Part shown: in pieces, positions 55,556 through 64,000 of the stretch
How the letters are laid out: every line of letters starts with the position of its first letter
How positions within the stretch are numbered: position 1 is the first letter of the stretch
Source of the DNA: Trichaptum fuscoviolaceum
Taxonomy: Eukaryota > Basidiomycota > Agaricomycetes > Hymenochaetales > Trichaptaceae
DNA length: 64,000 bases
NCBI GenBank assembly: GCA_910574455.1
Contig: CAJSYZ010000003.1
Span: forward strand, 2,356,001 to 2,420,000
Reading direction: 5' to 3'
Position numbers and translations under genes: made by a program
The notes under the pieces: generated by a model
What the model was told of the DNA's origin: nothing
Seen by the model: only the letters and a program-made list of their open reading frames with translations
Database searches by the model: none

Positions 55556-58500
55556 GGTCGTATTGCTCAGTCGCGCCCTATACGACCCAACCGCCCTTGT
55601 GGCCGAAGAACTCTCTTAATAATGGTCCCTTGTATTTAACCATCTCTACAATAGACCGTCGTCTTAGACGACATTTGAAGTTCCCGGTACAGGTTAGCGA
55701 CGGAAAAACGGATGCCTTAGCCACAGTAATGTTAGATAGCGGTGCGTCGGGAACTTTCATAAATTCCCGCTACGTTTCGCGACACGGACTCCAGACCCGG
55801 GACTTGGTAATCCCGATACTTTTGCGCAACGCGGACAATTCCCCGAACGCGATTGGACGCATCACCAAGGAAGTAGTCCTCAACGTCGAGATGAAGGGAC
55901 ACTTAGAACAGTTAACCATGGCCGTCGCAGATATTGGCGACGACGATATTATCATGGGGATCGACTGGTTGCGACACCATAACCCGACCATTGACTGGAC
56001 CAACGATGTGGTCGATCTCAACCGCTGCCCGCCCCAGTGTGACAACCAGCAACGCCTGGTCCCGCTTCCCCGCCTCGCCATAGCAGAAGAAGTCGAGACC
56101 CCCTGGGGGCCCGACAGGACCCAGGCCGAATGGGAAGCTGTCCCACCGGGATTTCGGTACTCAGAAAAATATTGGGACCAGTACCACGACGCCGAATCCT
56201 ACTTCGTCACGACGGACGACCATTTCGCGTACAAAATTGCCGCCTCGTACACCCACTCCCAGGCCATCGCTGAGAAGTCAGCAGTGAAGGAAGGCGAGAA
56301 AACCTTCGAGGAACTAGTTCCCCCAGAATTTCGTGAGTTTGCCGACGTTTTCTCGAAAGTTGAATCCGAAAGGCTTCCACTACGCAAGCCGTATGATCAC
56401 GCCATAGATTTAGAACCCGGGAAGGTTCCCCCGTACAGCAAAATCTATCCATTGGCCCCGGCCGAACGCGACGCCCTTCGCGAATTCGTTGACGAAAATC
56501 TGCGCAAAGGGTACATACGACCTTCGAAATCCCCTGCAGCGGCTCCCGTCTTCTTTATCAAGAAAAAGGACGGAACCTTGCGCATGGTAGTCGATTACCG
56601 ACGACTGAACGACATCACGGTCAAGAATCGATACCCGCTTCCCCTCACGATGGAACTCGTAGACGCACTGCAAAAGGCGAAGGTTTTCACGACGTTAGAT
56701 TTGCGATGGGGCTACCACAATGTGCGACTGAAGCAAGGCGACGAGTGGAAGGCCGCATTTCGGACTCAGGCAGGACATTTCGAACCAACGGTGATGACAT
56801 TCGGGCTCACGAATGCCCCGGCGACCTTCCAGCACATGATGAACGATATCTTCAAAGACCTCATTGGAGTATATGTGATCATCTATCTTGACGACTTGCT
56901 AATCTTTTCCGAAGACGAATCGCAGCATGATGAACACGTACGGGAAGTCCTTAAGCGGCTACGCGAAAACGACTTGTTCTGCAAACCCGAAAAGTGCAAA
57001 TTCAAACAGACCTCCGTCGAGTATCTCGGGATGATTATTTCGCAGGGAAAGGTGGCGATGGATCCCGCCAAGGTACAGGCGGTCCTCGACTGGCCTACCC
57101 CGAAAAAGGTGAAAGACATTCAAGCCTTCCTCGGGTTCGCGAATTTCTATCGACGCTTCATTCGGGATTTCTCGCACATCGTCAAACCGCTCACGACGCT
57201 GCTGAAGAAGGACGTTCGCTGGGCCTGGACAGAAAACCAGCAGTTCGCTTTCGACTATCTCAAGCGCATGTTCACGACCGCCCCCGTCCTGATGATGCCA
57301 GACATGTGGCGACAATTCATCGTGGAATGCGACGCCTCTGATTTCGCGACCGGCGCGGTCTTGTCCCAGGAAGGCGACGACGGGCTGATACATCCGGTCG
57401 CCTTTTTCTCGAAATCCCTCAACGATGCGGAACGCAACTACGAGATTTACGACAAGGAGCTACTCGCGATTATTAGAGCTCTTGACGAGTGGCGACATTA
57501 TCTCGAAGGTGCGAGTCATAAACTCGATATCGTGTCTGACCACAAGAATCTGCTATATTTCTCTGAATCCCGAACGCTAACGCGACGCCAAGCCCGGTGG
57601 AGTCTGTTCCTCACCCGCTTCGACTTTACGATTCGCCATCGCCCAGGACGACTCGGGGGCAAACCCGACGCCATGTCACGACGCGTCGATCTTCAACCAG
57701 AAGGCGAAGACAACACGGGACGGACCCTCTTGACCCCCGAAATGTTTCGACTAAAGGCAATTCGTCGGGGAATGACGCAGGTACACGGGGATCAGGCCCT
57801 CCTACGACGCATTCGTAAGTCAGATCAGTATGAAGACGAACTGGTGGACGCGATCGAGCTGGTCAAGTCCAAGGCACCTCGAGTCCTGACCAAGGAACTT
57901 GAGGACTGGAGCACCGAAGAAGGCCTCATCCTGTACCAGGGTAAGGTTTACGTCCCGAAAGACGAGACCATTCGCCGGGATGTGGTGAAGACTTACCACG
58001 ACAGTCTCCCTGCCGGACATCCTGGACGTTGGAAAACGTTTGAGATGGTAAGCCGCAACTACTGGTGGCCCGGGATGTCTAACTTCGTAGAACGATACGT
58101 TTCGGGATGCGATACCTGCACACGCACGAAGAACCGATCCCAACGCCCGGTAGGACTCCTGCAACCGAACGAAATCCCGCAGGGCCCCTGGCAGGCGATT
58201 TCGTGCGATTTCATCACCCAGCTCCCCCGATCTGAGGATTACGACGCAATTTTCGTGGTGGTCGACCGTCTCACCAAGCAAGCGCATTTTATCCCGACCA
58301 CGTCTGACATTGATGCACCAGAAACTGCGGAACTATTCCTGCAGCACGTCTGGAAGCTGCACGGAACCCCCCGCCAGATCATATCCGACCGAGGACCACA
58401 GTTTGTCGCGCAGTTCATGAAAGCCCTTTTTTCCCGACTCGGTATCAAGGGTACCACGTCGACTGCGTATCACCCGCAGACGGATGGGCAAACCGAAAGG

Positions 58501-59475
58501 GTAAACCAAGAGCTGGAACAATATTTACGGGCTTTCATAGATACACGACAAGAAAACTGGGCCGGATTACTCCCAATGGCAGAATTCGCGCACAACACGA
58601 AAGCGCACGCGGCAACACGACAATCCCCGTTCGCGCTTGTCTACGGCTACAATCCCGAATTCACGATTGCCCCGAGCGACGGCCTGTCCACGGTCCCCGC
58701 CGCGGACGCACGACTACAGGAGCTGCAGCAGGCACAGGAAGAGGCAAGAGCGGCTTTGGAGGTTGCGGCAGAGCGCATGAAGCAGCACTACGATCAGGCC
58801 AGGAACGAGGCCCCGCAGTACGCAGTCGGGGATAAAGTATGGCTTGAGGCGACGAACGTTCGGCGACCAGGAGCGCGCAAATTATTACCGAAACGACTAG
58901 GGCCGTATAAAGTGAAGGCAAAGCTAAGTGACCTCACCTACGAACTCGAACTCCCCGCGTCGCTGAAGATTCATCCCGTATTTCACGTATCGCTGCTCTC
59001 GCCATACCACGAAGACGACATTCCCGGTCGAACGCAACCCCCGCCGCCCCCAGTCGAAGTAGAAGGAGATCTGGAGTACGAGGTGGAAGAGGTTCTGGAT
59101 GCTAGACGGTTTAGACGGAGATTTGAATATTTGGTACGATGGAAGGGATATTCGAGCGCGGAAGATACATGGATTCCCGCAAAGGATATGGGTAATGCAA
59201 AGGCTAAAATTCGCAGTTTCTATCGAAAACACCCGGACGCCCCTCGAGAAGTCAACGCTATCGAGCTCTGTGACCTGAGCAAGATTCAAGCTTGGCGCCC
59301 CGGAGTTGCGCCTTTGGAGGGGGGTAATGTCGAGATCCCGGGCTCCTTTTCTCATTTCCCGCACTTTCCCGCCAAGGATCCCGACATGAGCAGACAAACC
59401 CGCGGGGAGAATCCCGCCATTGGATTCCCCGCGCGAAACCTCATTCCCGAATCGCACGATCCCATGCTCACGTGA
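55288..59475 (+). CDS. pol: Intact pol of element 2 (PR-RT-RNase H-IN-chromodomain)
   Basis: A single open frame of up to 1,395 codons, overlapping the end of gag by 268 bp in the -1 frame, so expression probably needs frameshifting or an internal start. Protease: LDSGASGTFINS. RT: FTTLDLRWGYHNV, then YLDDLLIFSED. RNase H: ECDASDFATGAVLSQ and IYDKELLAIIRALDEW. Integrase: zinc domain (HDSLPAGHPGRWKTFEMV, CDTCTRTK), then ISCDFITQLP, IISDRGPQFVAQFM and HPQTDGQTERVNQELEQY. Chromodomain: YEVEEVLDARR, YLVRWKGYSSAEDTWIP, which in chromoviruses directs integration to marked chromatin. The frame runs on into the 3' LTR, ending at 59475. All key catalytic residues visible to me are present. Confidence 0.92.
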   Translation: MLLLRRERPFGERLPNATANPKPKGYEIHVPVEPLAPRAPVVRRNAQTYGGTVRPECAAVRATERIRRHDARRQERSQSRSPAPSGFSVGSYCSVAPYTTQPPLWPKNSLNNGPLYLTISTIDRRLRRHLKFPVQVSDGKTDALATVMLDSGASGTFINSRYVSRHGLQTRDLVIPILLRNADNSPNAIGRITKEVVLNVEMKGHLEQLTMAVADIGDDDIIMGIDWLRHHNPTIDWTNDVVDLNRCPPQCDNQQRLVPLPRLAIAEEVETPWGPDRTQAEWEAVPPGFRYSEKYWDQYHDAESYFVTTDDHFAYKIAASYTHSQAIAEKSAVKEGEKTFEELVPPEFREFADVFSKVESERLPLRKPYDHAIDLEPGKVPPYSKIYPLAPAERDALREFVDENLRKGYIRPSKSPAAAPVFFIKKKDGTLRMVVDYRRLNDITVKNRYPLPLTMELVDALQKAKVFTTLDLRWGYHNVRLKQGDEWKAAFRTQAGHFEPTVMTFGLTNAPATFQHMMNDIFKDLIGVYVIIYLDDLLIFSEDESQHDEHVREVLKRLRENDLFCKPEKCKFKQTSVEYLGMIISQGKVAMDPAKVQAVLDWPTPKKVKDIQAFLGFANFYRRFIRDFSHIVKPLTTLLKKDVRWAWTENQQFAFDYLKRMFTTAPVLMMPDMWRQFIVECDASDFATGAVLSQEGDDGLIHPVAFFSKSLNDAERNYEIYDKELLAIIRALDEWRHYLEGASHKLDIVSDHKNLLYFSESRTLTRRQARWSLFLTRFDFTIRHRPGRLGGKPDAMSRRVDLQPEGEDNTGRTLLTPEMFRLKAIRRGMTQVHGDQALLRRIRKSDQYEDELVDAIELVKSKAPRVLTKELEDWSTEEGLILYQGKVYVPKDETIRRDVVKTYHDSLPAGHPGRWKTFEMVSRNYWWPGMSNFVERYVSGCDTCTRTKNRSQRPVGLLQPNEIPQGPWQAISCDFITQLPRSEDYDAIFVVVDRLTKQAHFIPTTSDIDAPETAELFLQHVWKLHGTPRQIISDRGPQFVAQFMKALFSRLGIKGTTSTAYHPQTDGQTERVNQELEQYLRAFIDTRQENWAGLLPMAEFAHNTKAHAATRQSPFALVYGYNPEFTIAPSDGLSTVPAADARLQELQQAQEEARAALEVAAERMKQHYDQARNEAPQYAVGDKVWLEATNVRRPGARKLLPKRLGPYKVKAKLSDLTYELELPASLKIHPVFHVSLLSPYHEDDIPGRTQPPPPPVEVEGDLEYEVEEVLDARRFRRRFEYLVRWKGYSSAEDTWIPAKDMGNAKAKIRSFYRKHPDAPREVNAIELCDLSKIQAWRPGVAPLEGGNVEIPGSFSHFPHFPAKDPDMSRQTRGENPAIGFPARNLIPESHDPMLT
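59316..59327 (+). promoter_or_regulatory. Polypurine tract of element 2
   Basis: GGAGGGGGGTAA immediately precedes the 3' LTR and is identical to the tract of element 1. Confidence 0.85.
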
Positions 59476-60146
59476 CTTATCCCGCACCACCGTCCCGGCA
59501 ACCATGCACGCATACACACACTCATTTACGACGACCCGCCACGGCACACGTACATTCACTTATCAACATACGCTCATTAATCCGTTAGTACCTCAAGGTG
59601 ACGACCTGCAACAGTCTGGCATACCTAGTCTGGCTAGTCGCGGCCCCGGACCGGACGCTGACGTCCACGGACAGGCCGTAGCCATCTGGAGAGACGGGAT
59701 AGACATGCCTAGCAGTGCGGTCGTAGCATGTATCGTTTGTAAGTAGATAGGTGCGCATTGTGCAAGGACACTTAGCGTAGATTAACTATACAGTCTTTAC
59801 GAAGTAGATAAATAGCTGTAGGCATCGTAAGGAGCACCCCACTTTTGACCTCTTGTGGAGTGCTTCCTTAGGTGCGATCTCTCTCTTTTCTCCTGTGTAG
59901 TTAGTTGCGCAATACTTACTTGTGGAGTGCTTCCTTAGGGATCCGCTTACTTGACGTTCAAAGCAGTGAAGAGTCCTAGCTGGCCTTGAGAATCCCGCGA
60001 CGCGCCTGGATAGAATCCCGCGCGTTTCCCGCCTGAATTCCCACGCTCGTTCCCAGTCGCGAATCCAGATTCCCGAACGCGGGTTCTTGTCGCGAATTCC
60101 AGTTTCCCGAAACTGCTTCCCGCTACAATTCCCGATGGTCGTAACA
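59328..60146 (+). repeat. 3' LTR of element 2
   Basis: 819 bp, nearly identical to the 5' LTR; one extra A in GTTTGTAAGTAG near 59741 and two substitutions seen by eye (near 59602 and 60136). Followed by the TACAC duplication. Confidence 0.92.
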
Positions 60147-61199
60147 TACACTGTGGTAAAAGACCCACCACATGTCAAATTTATCCTGAATCGTGAAGCT
60201 CGGCAACGTCAAAACCTGCCATTCGACGCATCTCAGGTGAACAAATTAACTGCTTTCCGGTTCTTTCTACCATATTTCCAGCTCCATTACAACGCACTTT
60301 ACGATTTCATCGTAGAAATTGACAAACTCCTCCAACAATCGGCAGCTCTTCAGTTTAATTTCAAGCCCAATGCACAGGAAAGGCTCTACTCAATGACGGT
60401 GGACAACCCAGGAACTTTCGTAACGCCTGCGGTCCAACTGTTTGGGGGATTGCCTCAGGTACGCCCTCAGCCTGACGTTCACAAGCATCTAGTCTTTAAA
60501 GACTCGGAGATTGGACGGAGACTGGCGCTCACACTTTGGGACAAGGTCCGCGCACTCCATAACGGTGAAGAAGTGCCGAACTTTGTTATGGCCGACGACC
60601 TTCGCATCAAATCTGTTGAAGACATGAAAAGGACCTTGAAGGCCTTGGGGCCTAATCCCTCTTTCGCTGATTTTTTGAACAAACTCGACTTACGAGATGT
60701 CCGTCGTTTGGAAAAGATTCAGCGGGAGTTGATACATGGTTTTAAAGTCGTCAAGAGGTGGTTGCAAATAGTCCTCAACGAGGATCTTTTCCACACAGTC
60801 ATGGGTAACCAGCTATCCCGTTCAATCCGCCACGTAATGAACAATATCATACATGCTCGGGAGGAGAGGACTGACGCAGTCCTTGACTCTATTGAGAAGT
60901 TCACGGCTTACGTAGACTTGAAGGATACCCACAATAGTACCCGCTATGATAAATTTCAAGACCAACTGATAGCAACGGTGCTCGAGATATGTAACGATAT
61001 ACCACCCGGAGCGAGGGTTACGGCCGGGGCTTCGACTGCCAGGACGAGTTTATCACCGGGAGAGATCTACAACTCACAGTATCGCGATTATCTAAGCAAA
61101 GTGATGAACCGAAAGCCTGAGGATATTTGCACACCGATGTATCTTCCTAATGGCAAGCAGGAAGAAAGGTCTTCTAATAGAAACAGCCACCACAACTAG
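60147..61199 (+). pseudogene. Uncharacterised coiled-coil gene, 3' part, after element 2
   Basis: After the duplicated TACAC the host frame continues to a stop at 61197-61199 without further introns. The product segment is mostly helical with basic and aromatic residues (FRFFLPYFQLHYNALYDFIV, KRTLKALGPNPSFADFLNKL, RWLQIVLNEDLFHTVMGNQL) and a Ser-rich end. No enzymatic motif was seen. The gene converges on a Plavaka transposase 450 bp away, and it may be a host gene or part of a larger mobile unit; neither is shown. Confidence 0.7.
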
Positions 61200-61648
61200 C
61201 TGTTGCGGGGCAGAGCTGGACTCGGAGGTGAAGCTATGACTTGGAGTTCCCATGTAATCTTTGCGCTATGCTAGTGTCTACAGTTTTTCCTTGTGTCGCT
61301 TTGTGATTTGCTGATAATAACATTGCCTTGACCAACCTGAATGAAATACTACTGCCATGATATCATTGCCAGTGTACCACTAGTAGTATACTGTACAACT
61401 TGAAAGCAAGCCAAGAACACCATAACTTGAAGTTGAAGTTAAAACAGTGTCATGGTACTACTAGTCTTTAAGAGCCAATGCTGCAATGCCAGTGTAGTAC
61501 TACGTTACATACGTAGTACTAAGGTCTGTTTCGTCTAGTCCATCCTTTTGTTTCATTGCCATATCCGAGTCCTCACTCGTAAGTTTCAATATAGTACATT
61601 CAAGGTTGTGTATGCTAATTGAAAAGCTTTACTTCAAGTTAGTAGTAA
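61200..61648. repeat. Simple-word spacer between the coiled-coil gene and the Plavaka transposase
   Basis: Holds TGCCAGTG (near 61370 and 61490), TAGTAGTA, GTAGTACTAC and TTGAAGTTGAAG words, the same vocabulary as 50.9-52.0 kb. No gene. Confidence 0.6.
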
Positions 61649-64000
61649 TCATTGTCTAGTTTCGTACAATGTTTCGTGCATGTGCATGTCAGCAAATCTG
61701 TTAACGTAGAATCTATCGTAAAAGTCCAGGGATTCCTCAGGTGTCAATGACTTCGGAGGAGATTCGTCACCCTTCGGGACCCCAAGGAGGTGAGCTAAAC
61801 GAAAGATGTCCCCTATATCTATCACAGACAGCTTCGGAGCCTTGCAGTCACGGTGATAGTGATGTCTGCCACTGTCATTCACTCCGGGACAGCGTCCGAC
61901 ACAGGCGGTAGAGCTCTCCAACTCATATGCTGGTTCAACTATCCACATTCTTGTTTTCGGGTCGGGCGATTCTCCAACACGCTTGAAAAACTGGACGAGA
62001 GCGCATTCCTGACGTTCCACTTTAACAGTGAATGAGAAAAAAAGTATAACCCTGGCAACTCTCATTCCTGCGAACCCCTGTTTGCGGGAACCACCTCGGA
62101 CAAGAACTGCATCTCGTCGAGGTTTTCCGCGCCAAGAGGGACTGGACCTGATCACCTCCCTCATTGCTTGTTCTATAGGGATCGATTCACCACGATACGC
62201 AAAGAACGCGGTGGCTGAATGGAAAATTGAAAAGTCATTGCTAATATCCAGTTTATAGTGTTCAAATCCGTTGTAGTTTAATTTGGCTTGCCTGCTACTA
62301 CTAGTAGTAGCAGAACACTTTGAGTTGGTGTTACAACTTTCGTACTTGTTGAATAAGTGTTTCTTGATGAGTTGTCGGAGTTGTCGAAGTTCTGGATAGC
62401 CTTCTATTGCCGCGAGAGCATCGAGCTGTTTAGGGTACACTTTACTGGACTCTGCAAGGATAACAATAAACAAGTTGGATTTGCAGCACCAAAAGGATGT
62501 TTCACTAACGTTTTTTCGAAGCCATTAACGTAAAGCTCAAAGGGTCATTCCCGCCACCCAAGCGGAGCTGGCGTTCAGCATTTCCTACGCCATGAACCGC
62601 ACCACGCTGTGGCTCATCTATTAAAACTTTCGGAATCGTCCAAATCTGCAATTTCGTTGAGCTCTTGAATACCCACAATGGCATCGAAGAAGTCATCTGT
62701 ATCATCAGCTTCACCTACTACTAATACGTCACGTTGTTGCATCTGCTCTCCCCCACTGGCATCAGGGTCCCTCTCAGCGTCATCCGACTCTGACTCTGAC
62801 GACATATTCTTGCGCAAAACATCTCGCAAAGCTCTCCACGAAGCCTCGGCTAACGTATCATCCAGCATTCCACGCCTTTTGAAGTCTGCCCTTGATGCAA
62901 TAAGTTTACTGAGTCGTTGGTTTGCTGTGATCATCTGACCCAAGGGATCATTTTTGTTTGAGCGTCGCCATGTTTCCTTGACCGCGTAAATGTGCTTATT
63001 CTCTGTGATCAATGAACATAGTCCACTCGGTGCAGCGAACAGAGGAATCATTGTAGGATAGTGGACCATGGCATGCTGTCGTGGTAGTGAGAAGTTGTCC
63101 CGGATACCCATAGCTATGAATATTTGCCGATATTGATGAAAGCAATCCAGAGAGGCTTTGATCTGATCAAGTGTTGAGGCTGTAATCGTGTACCGACGCA
63201 CAAGATAACAGAAGTCGAGAAATGCACTCAATGCATGAATTATATCATCCTGCACAATGCCCACAATAGCCGGAAGATACACCTAAGCGGTTTACATCGA
63301 CTACTATCAGCAAACGACCGCCTCGAACAAGAAGGAAAAATCACATACTTTCATAAGTGCCTTTGAATCATTGCCTGTCCATTGCTTGAAGCCTCGGCCT
63401 TCGGGGAATCTACGTAGTCCAGGAAAAGGAGCAGCGACTCTGATTCTACGCGGAGGTCAGCGATAGTATTCATATTATACAAATTGTTTGAGAATGGCAC
63501 CTTTTATCCACAATATCCAGCTCTGTTGTGGTCAAGCTCTGGCATATCCACTCGACAAGATGATCCTTGAAAACACCTTTGATGATTTGGTGCAATAGGT
63601 CCGGAGAAATGAGATCGCATATATCTGCGCGCGGAAAGTCATTGGTGAAGGGCTACGGGAAAACATAGTTCTTAGAAGCGCATCCAATGGAGAATTTGGA
63701 GCACATACCACGATATCTTGGTGGAACCCATACTCTTTGCGAATTGTTGCTCTGGTTAAGTTGTTGTCATTTACCTGCTCTATCAATCGTTCGTGTAGCT
63801 CTTTTGTTCGAGGATTTGATGCAAACTCCGGATTATCTAGGTCCTTGTGGGGAGCTGTGCATCTATATAGCCACCGTAAGCCATTTCCTCAGACTCCTAT
63901 GCGATTTTGGAAAGGATGGTACTTACTTGCAGCACCATCCAGTGCATATTGCGCATAGACTCACCTGTTCCGGATAATCGGCTATATATGAGCCGAGTCC
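61649..64000 (-). mobile_element. Plavaka-type DNA transposon, transposase C-terminal portion, cut by the right edge
   Basis: Exon-like minus-strand frames follow the order known for Plavaka transposases: LISPDLLHQIIKGVFKDHLV (about 63640-63570), PGLRRFPEGRGFKQWTGND, YLPAIVGIVQDDIIHALSAF, DFCYLVRRYTIT, NFSLPRQHAMVHY, APSGLCSLITENKHIYAVKE, TWRRSNKNDPLGQMITANQR, and finally SVIDIGDIFRLAHLLG and FYVNRFADMHMHETLY before the stop at 61649. Several introns separate these. The acidic linker near 62650-62800 and the join near 62500 could not be fully modelled, so intactness is unclear. The N-terminal part and any terminal repeats lie beyond the edge or were not seen. Confidence 0.82.

Larger units (their letters stand above)
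53441..60146 (+). mobile_element. Ty3-type LTR retrotransposon 2 (chromovirus, intact pol)
   Basis: A 6,706-bp element with LTRs of 818 bp (53441-54258) and 819 bp (59328-60146), differing by eye at two substitutions and one 1-nt indel. Target duplication TACAC lies at 53436-53440 and 60147-60151. Gag, then protease, RT, RNase H, integrase and chromodomain occur in Ty3 order, and the same candidate self-primer layout and polypurine tract as element 1 are present. It inserted in sense orientation into an exon of the 52033-61199 gene. Confidence 0.95.

Overview
The window looks like a chromosome segment of a filamentous basidiomycete, most likely an Agaricomycete. The evidence is short introns (mostly 45-80 nt) with GT..AG ends throughout, a Plavaka-type transposase, a DUF7923-type protein, an alpha-1,3-glucan synthase relic, a septation-network Cdc14 and Ty3/chromovirus LTR retrotransposons. 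No prokaryotic signals, rRNA or convincing tRNA genes were seen. I built the gene models by hand, joining open exons across canonical splice sites and checking that exon lengths keep the frame.

Region 1-40.9 kb is mainly ordinary gene space. In order it holds: a DUF7923-type protein running off the left edge (-); VPS17 (+); a 778-aa Ser/Pro-rich protein with a Cys2/His2-like C-terminus (-); an 817-bp transposon-like repeat and a decayed pyruvate kinase fragment; a Tpa1/Ofd1 dioxygenase (+); a Nop13-like two-RRM protein (-); two paralogous HIG1-domain genes (-) flanking a duplicated hairpin/G-run module; a tail-anchored coiled-coil protein (+); a 1,210-aa FG-repeat nucleoporin with an N-terminal membrane span (-); cytochrome b5 (+); the SIN component Cdc14 (-); a fumarylacetoacetate-hydrolase-family enzyme (+); a 17-exon succinate-semialdehyde dehydrogenase (-); and a frameshifted alpha-1,3-glucan synthase relic (+).

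Region 41-64 kb is young and mobile. A 6.3-kb Ty3 element (41478-47798) sits antisense in the last intron of a 3'-5' exonuclease gene (41340-48707). A 6.7-kb Ty3 element (53441-60146) with intact pol interrupts an exon of an unidentified coiled-coil gene (52033-61199), whose frame closes exactly when the element and one 5-bp target duplication are removed. Both elements show the 11-nt LTR/primer-site complementarity expected of Tf1/sushi-type self-priming, with a compensatory base-pair change between the two. The right edge carries most of a Plavaka transposase (-). The spacers at 50.9-52.0 and 61.3-61.6 kb are built from a few recurring short words.

The housekeeping genes do not form one pathway. 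Two groupings stand out: convergent FAH-family and SSADH genes (small-carboxylate metabolism), and the paired HIG1 genes (respiratory supercomplex factors).
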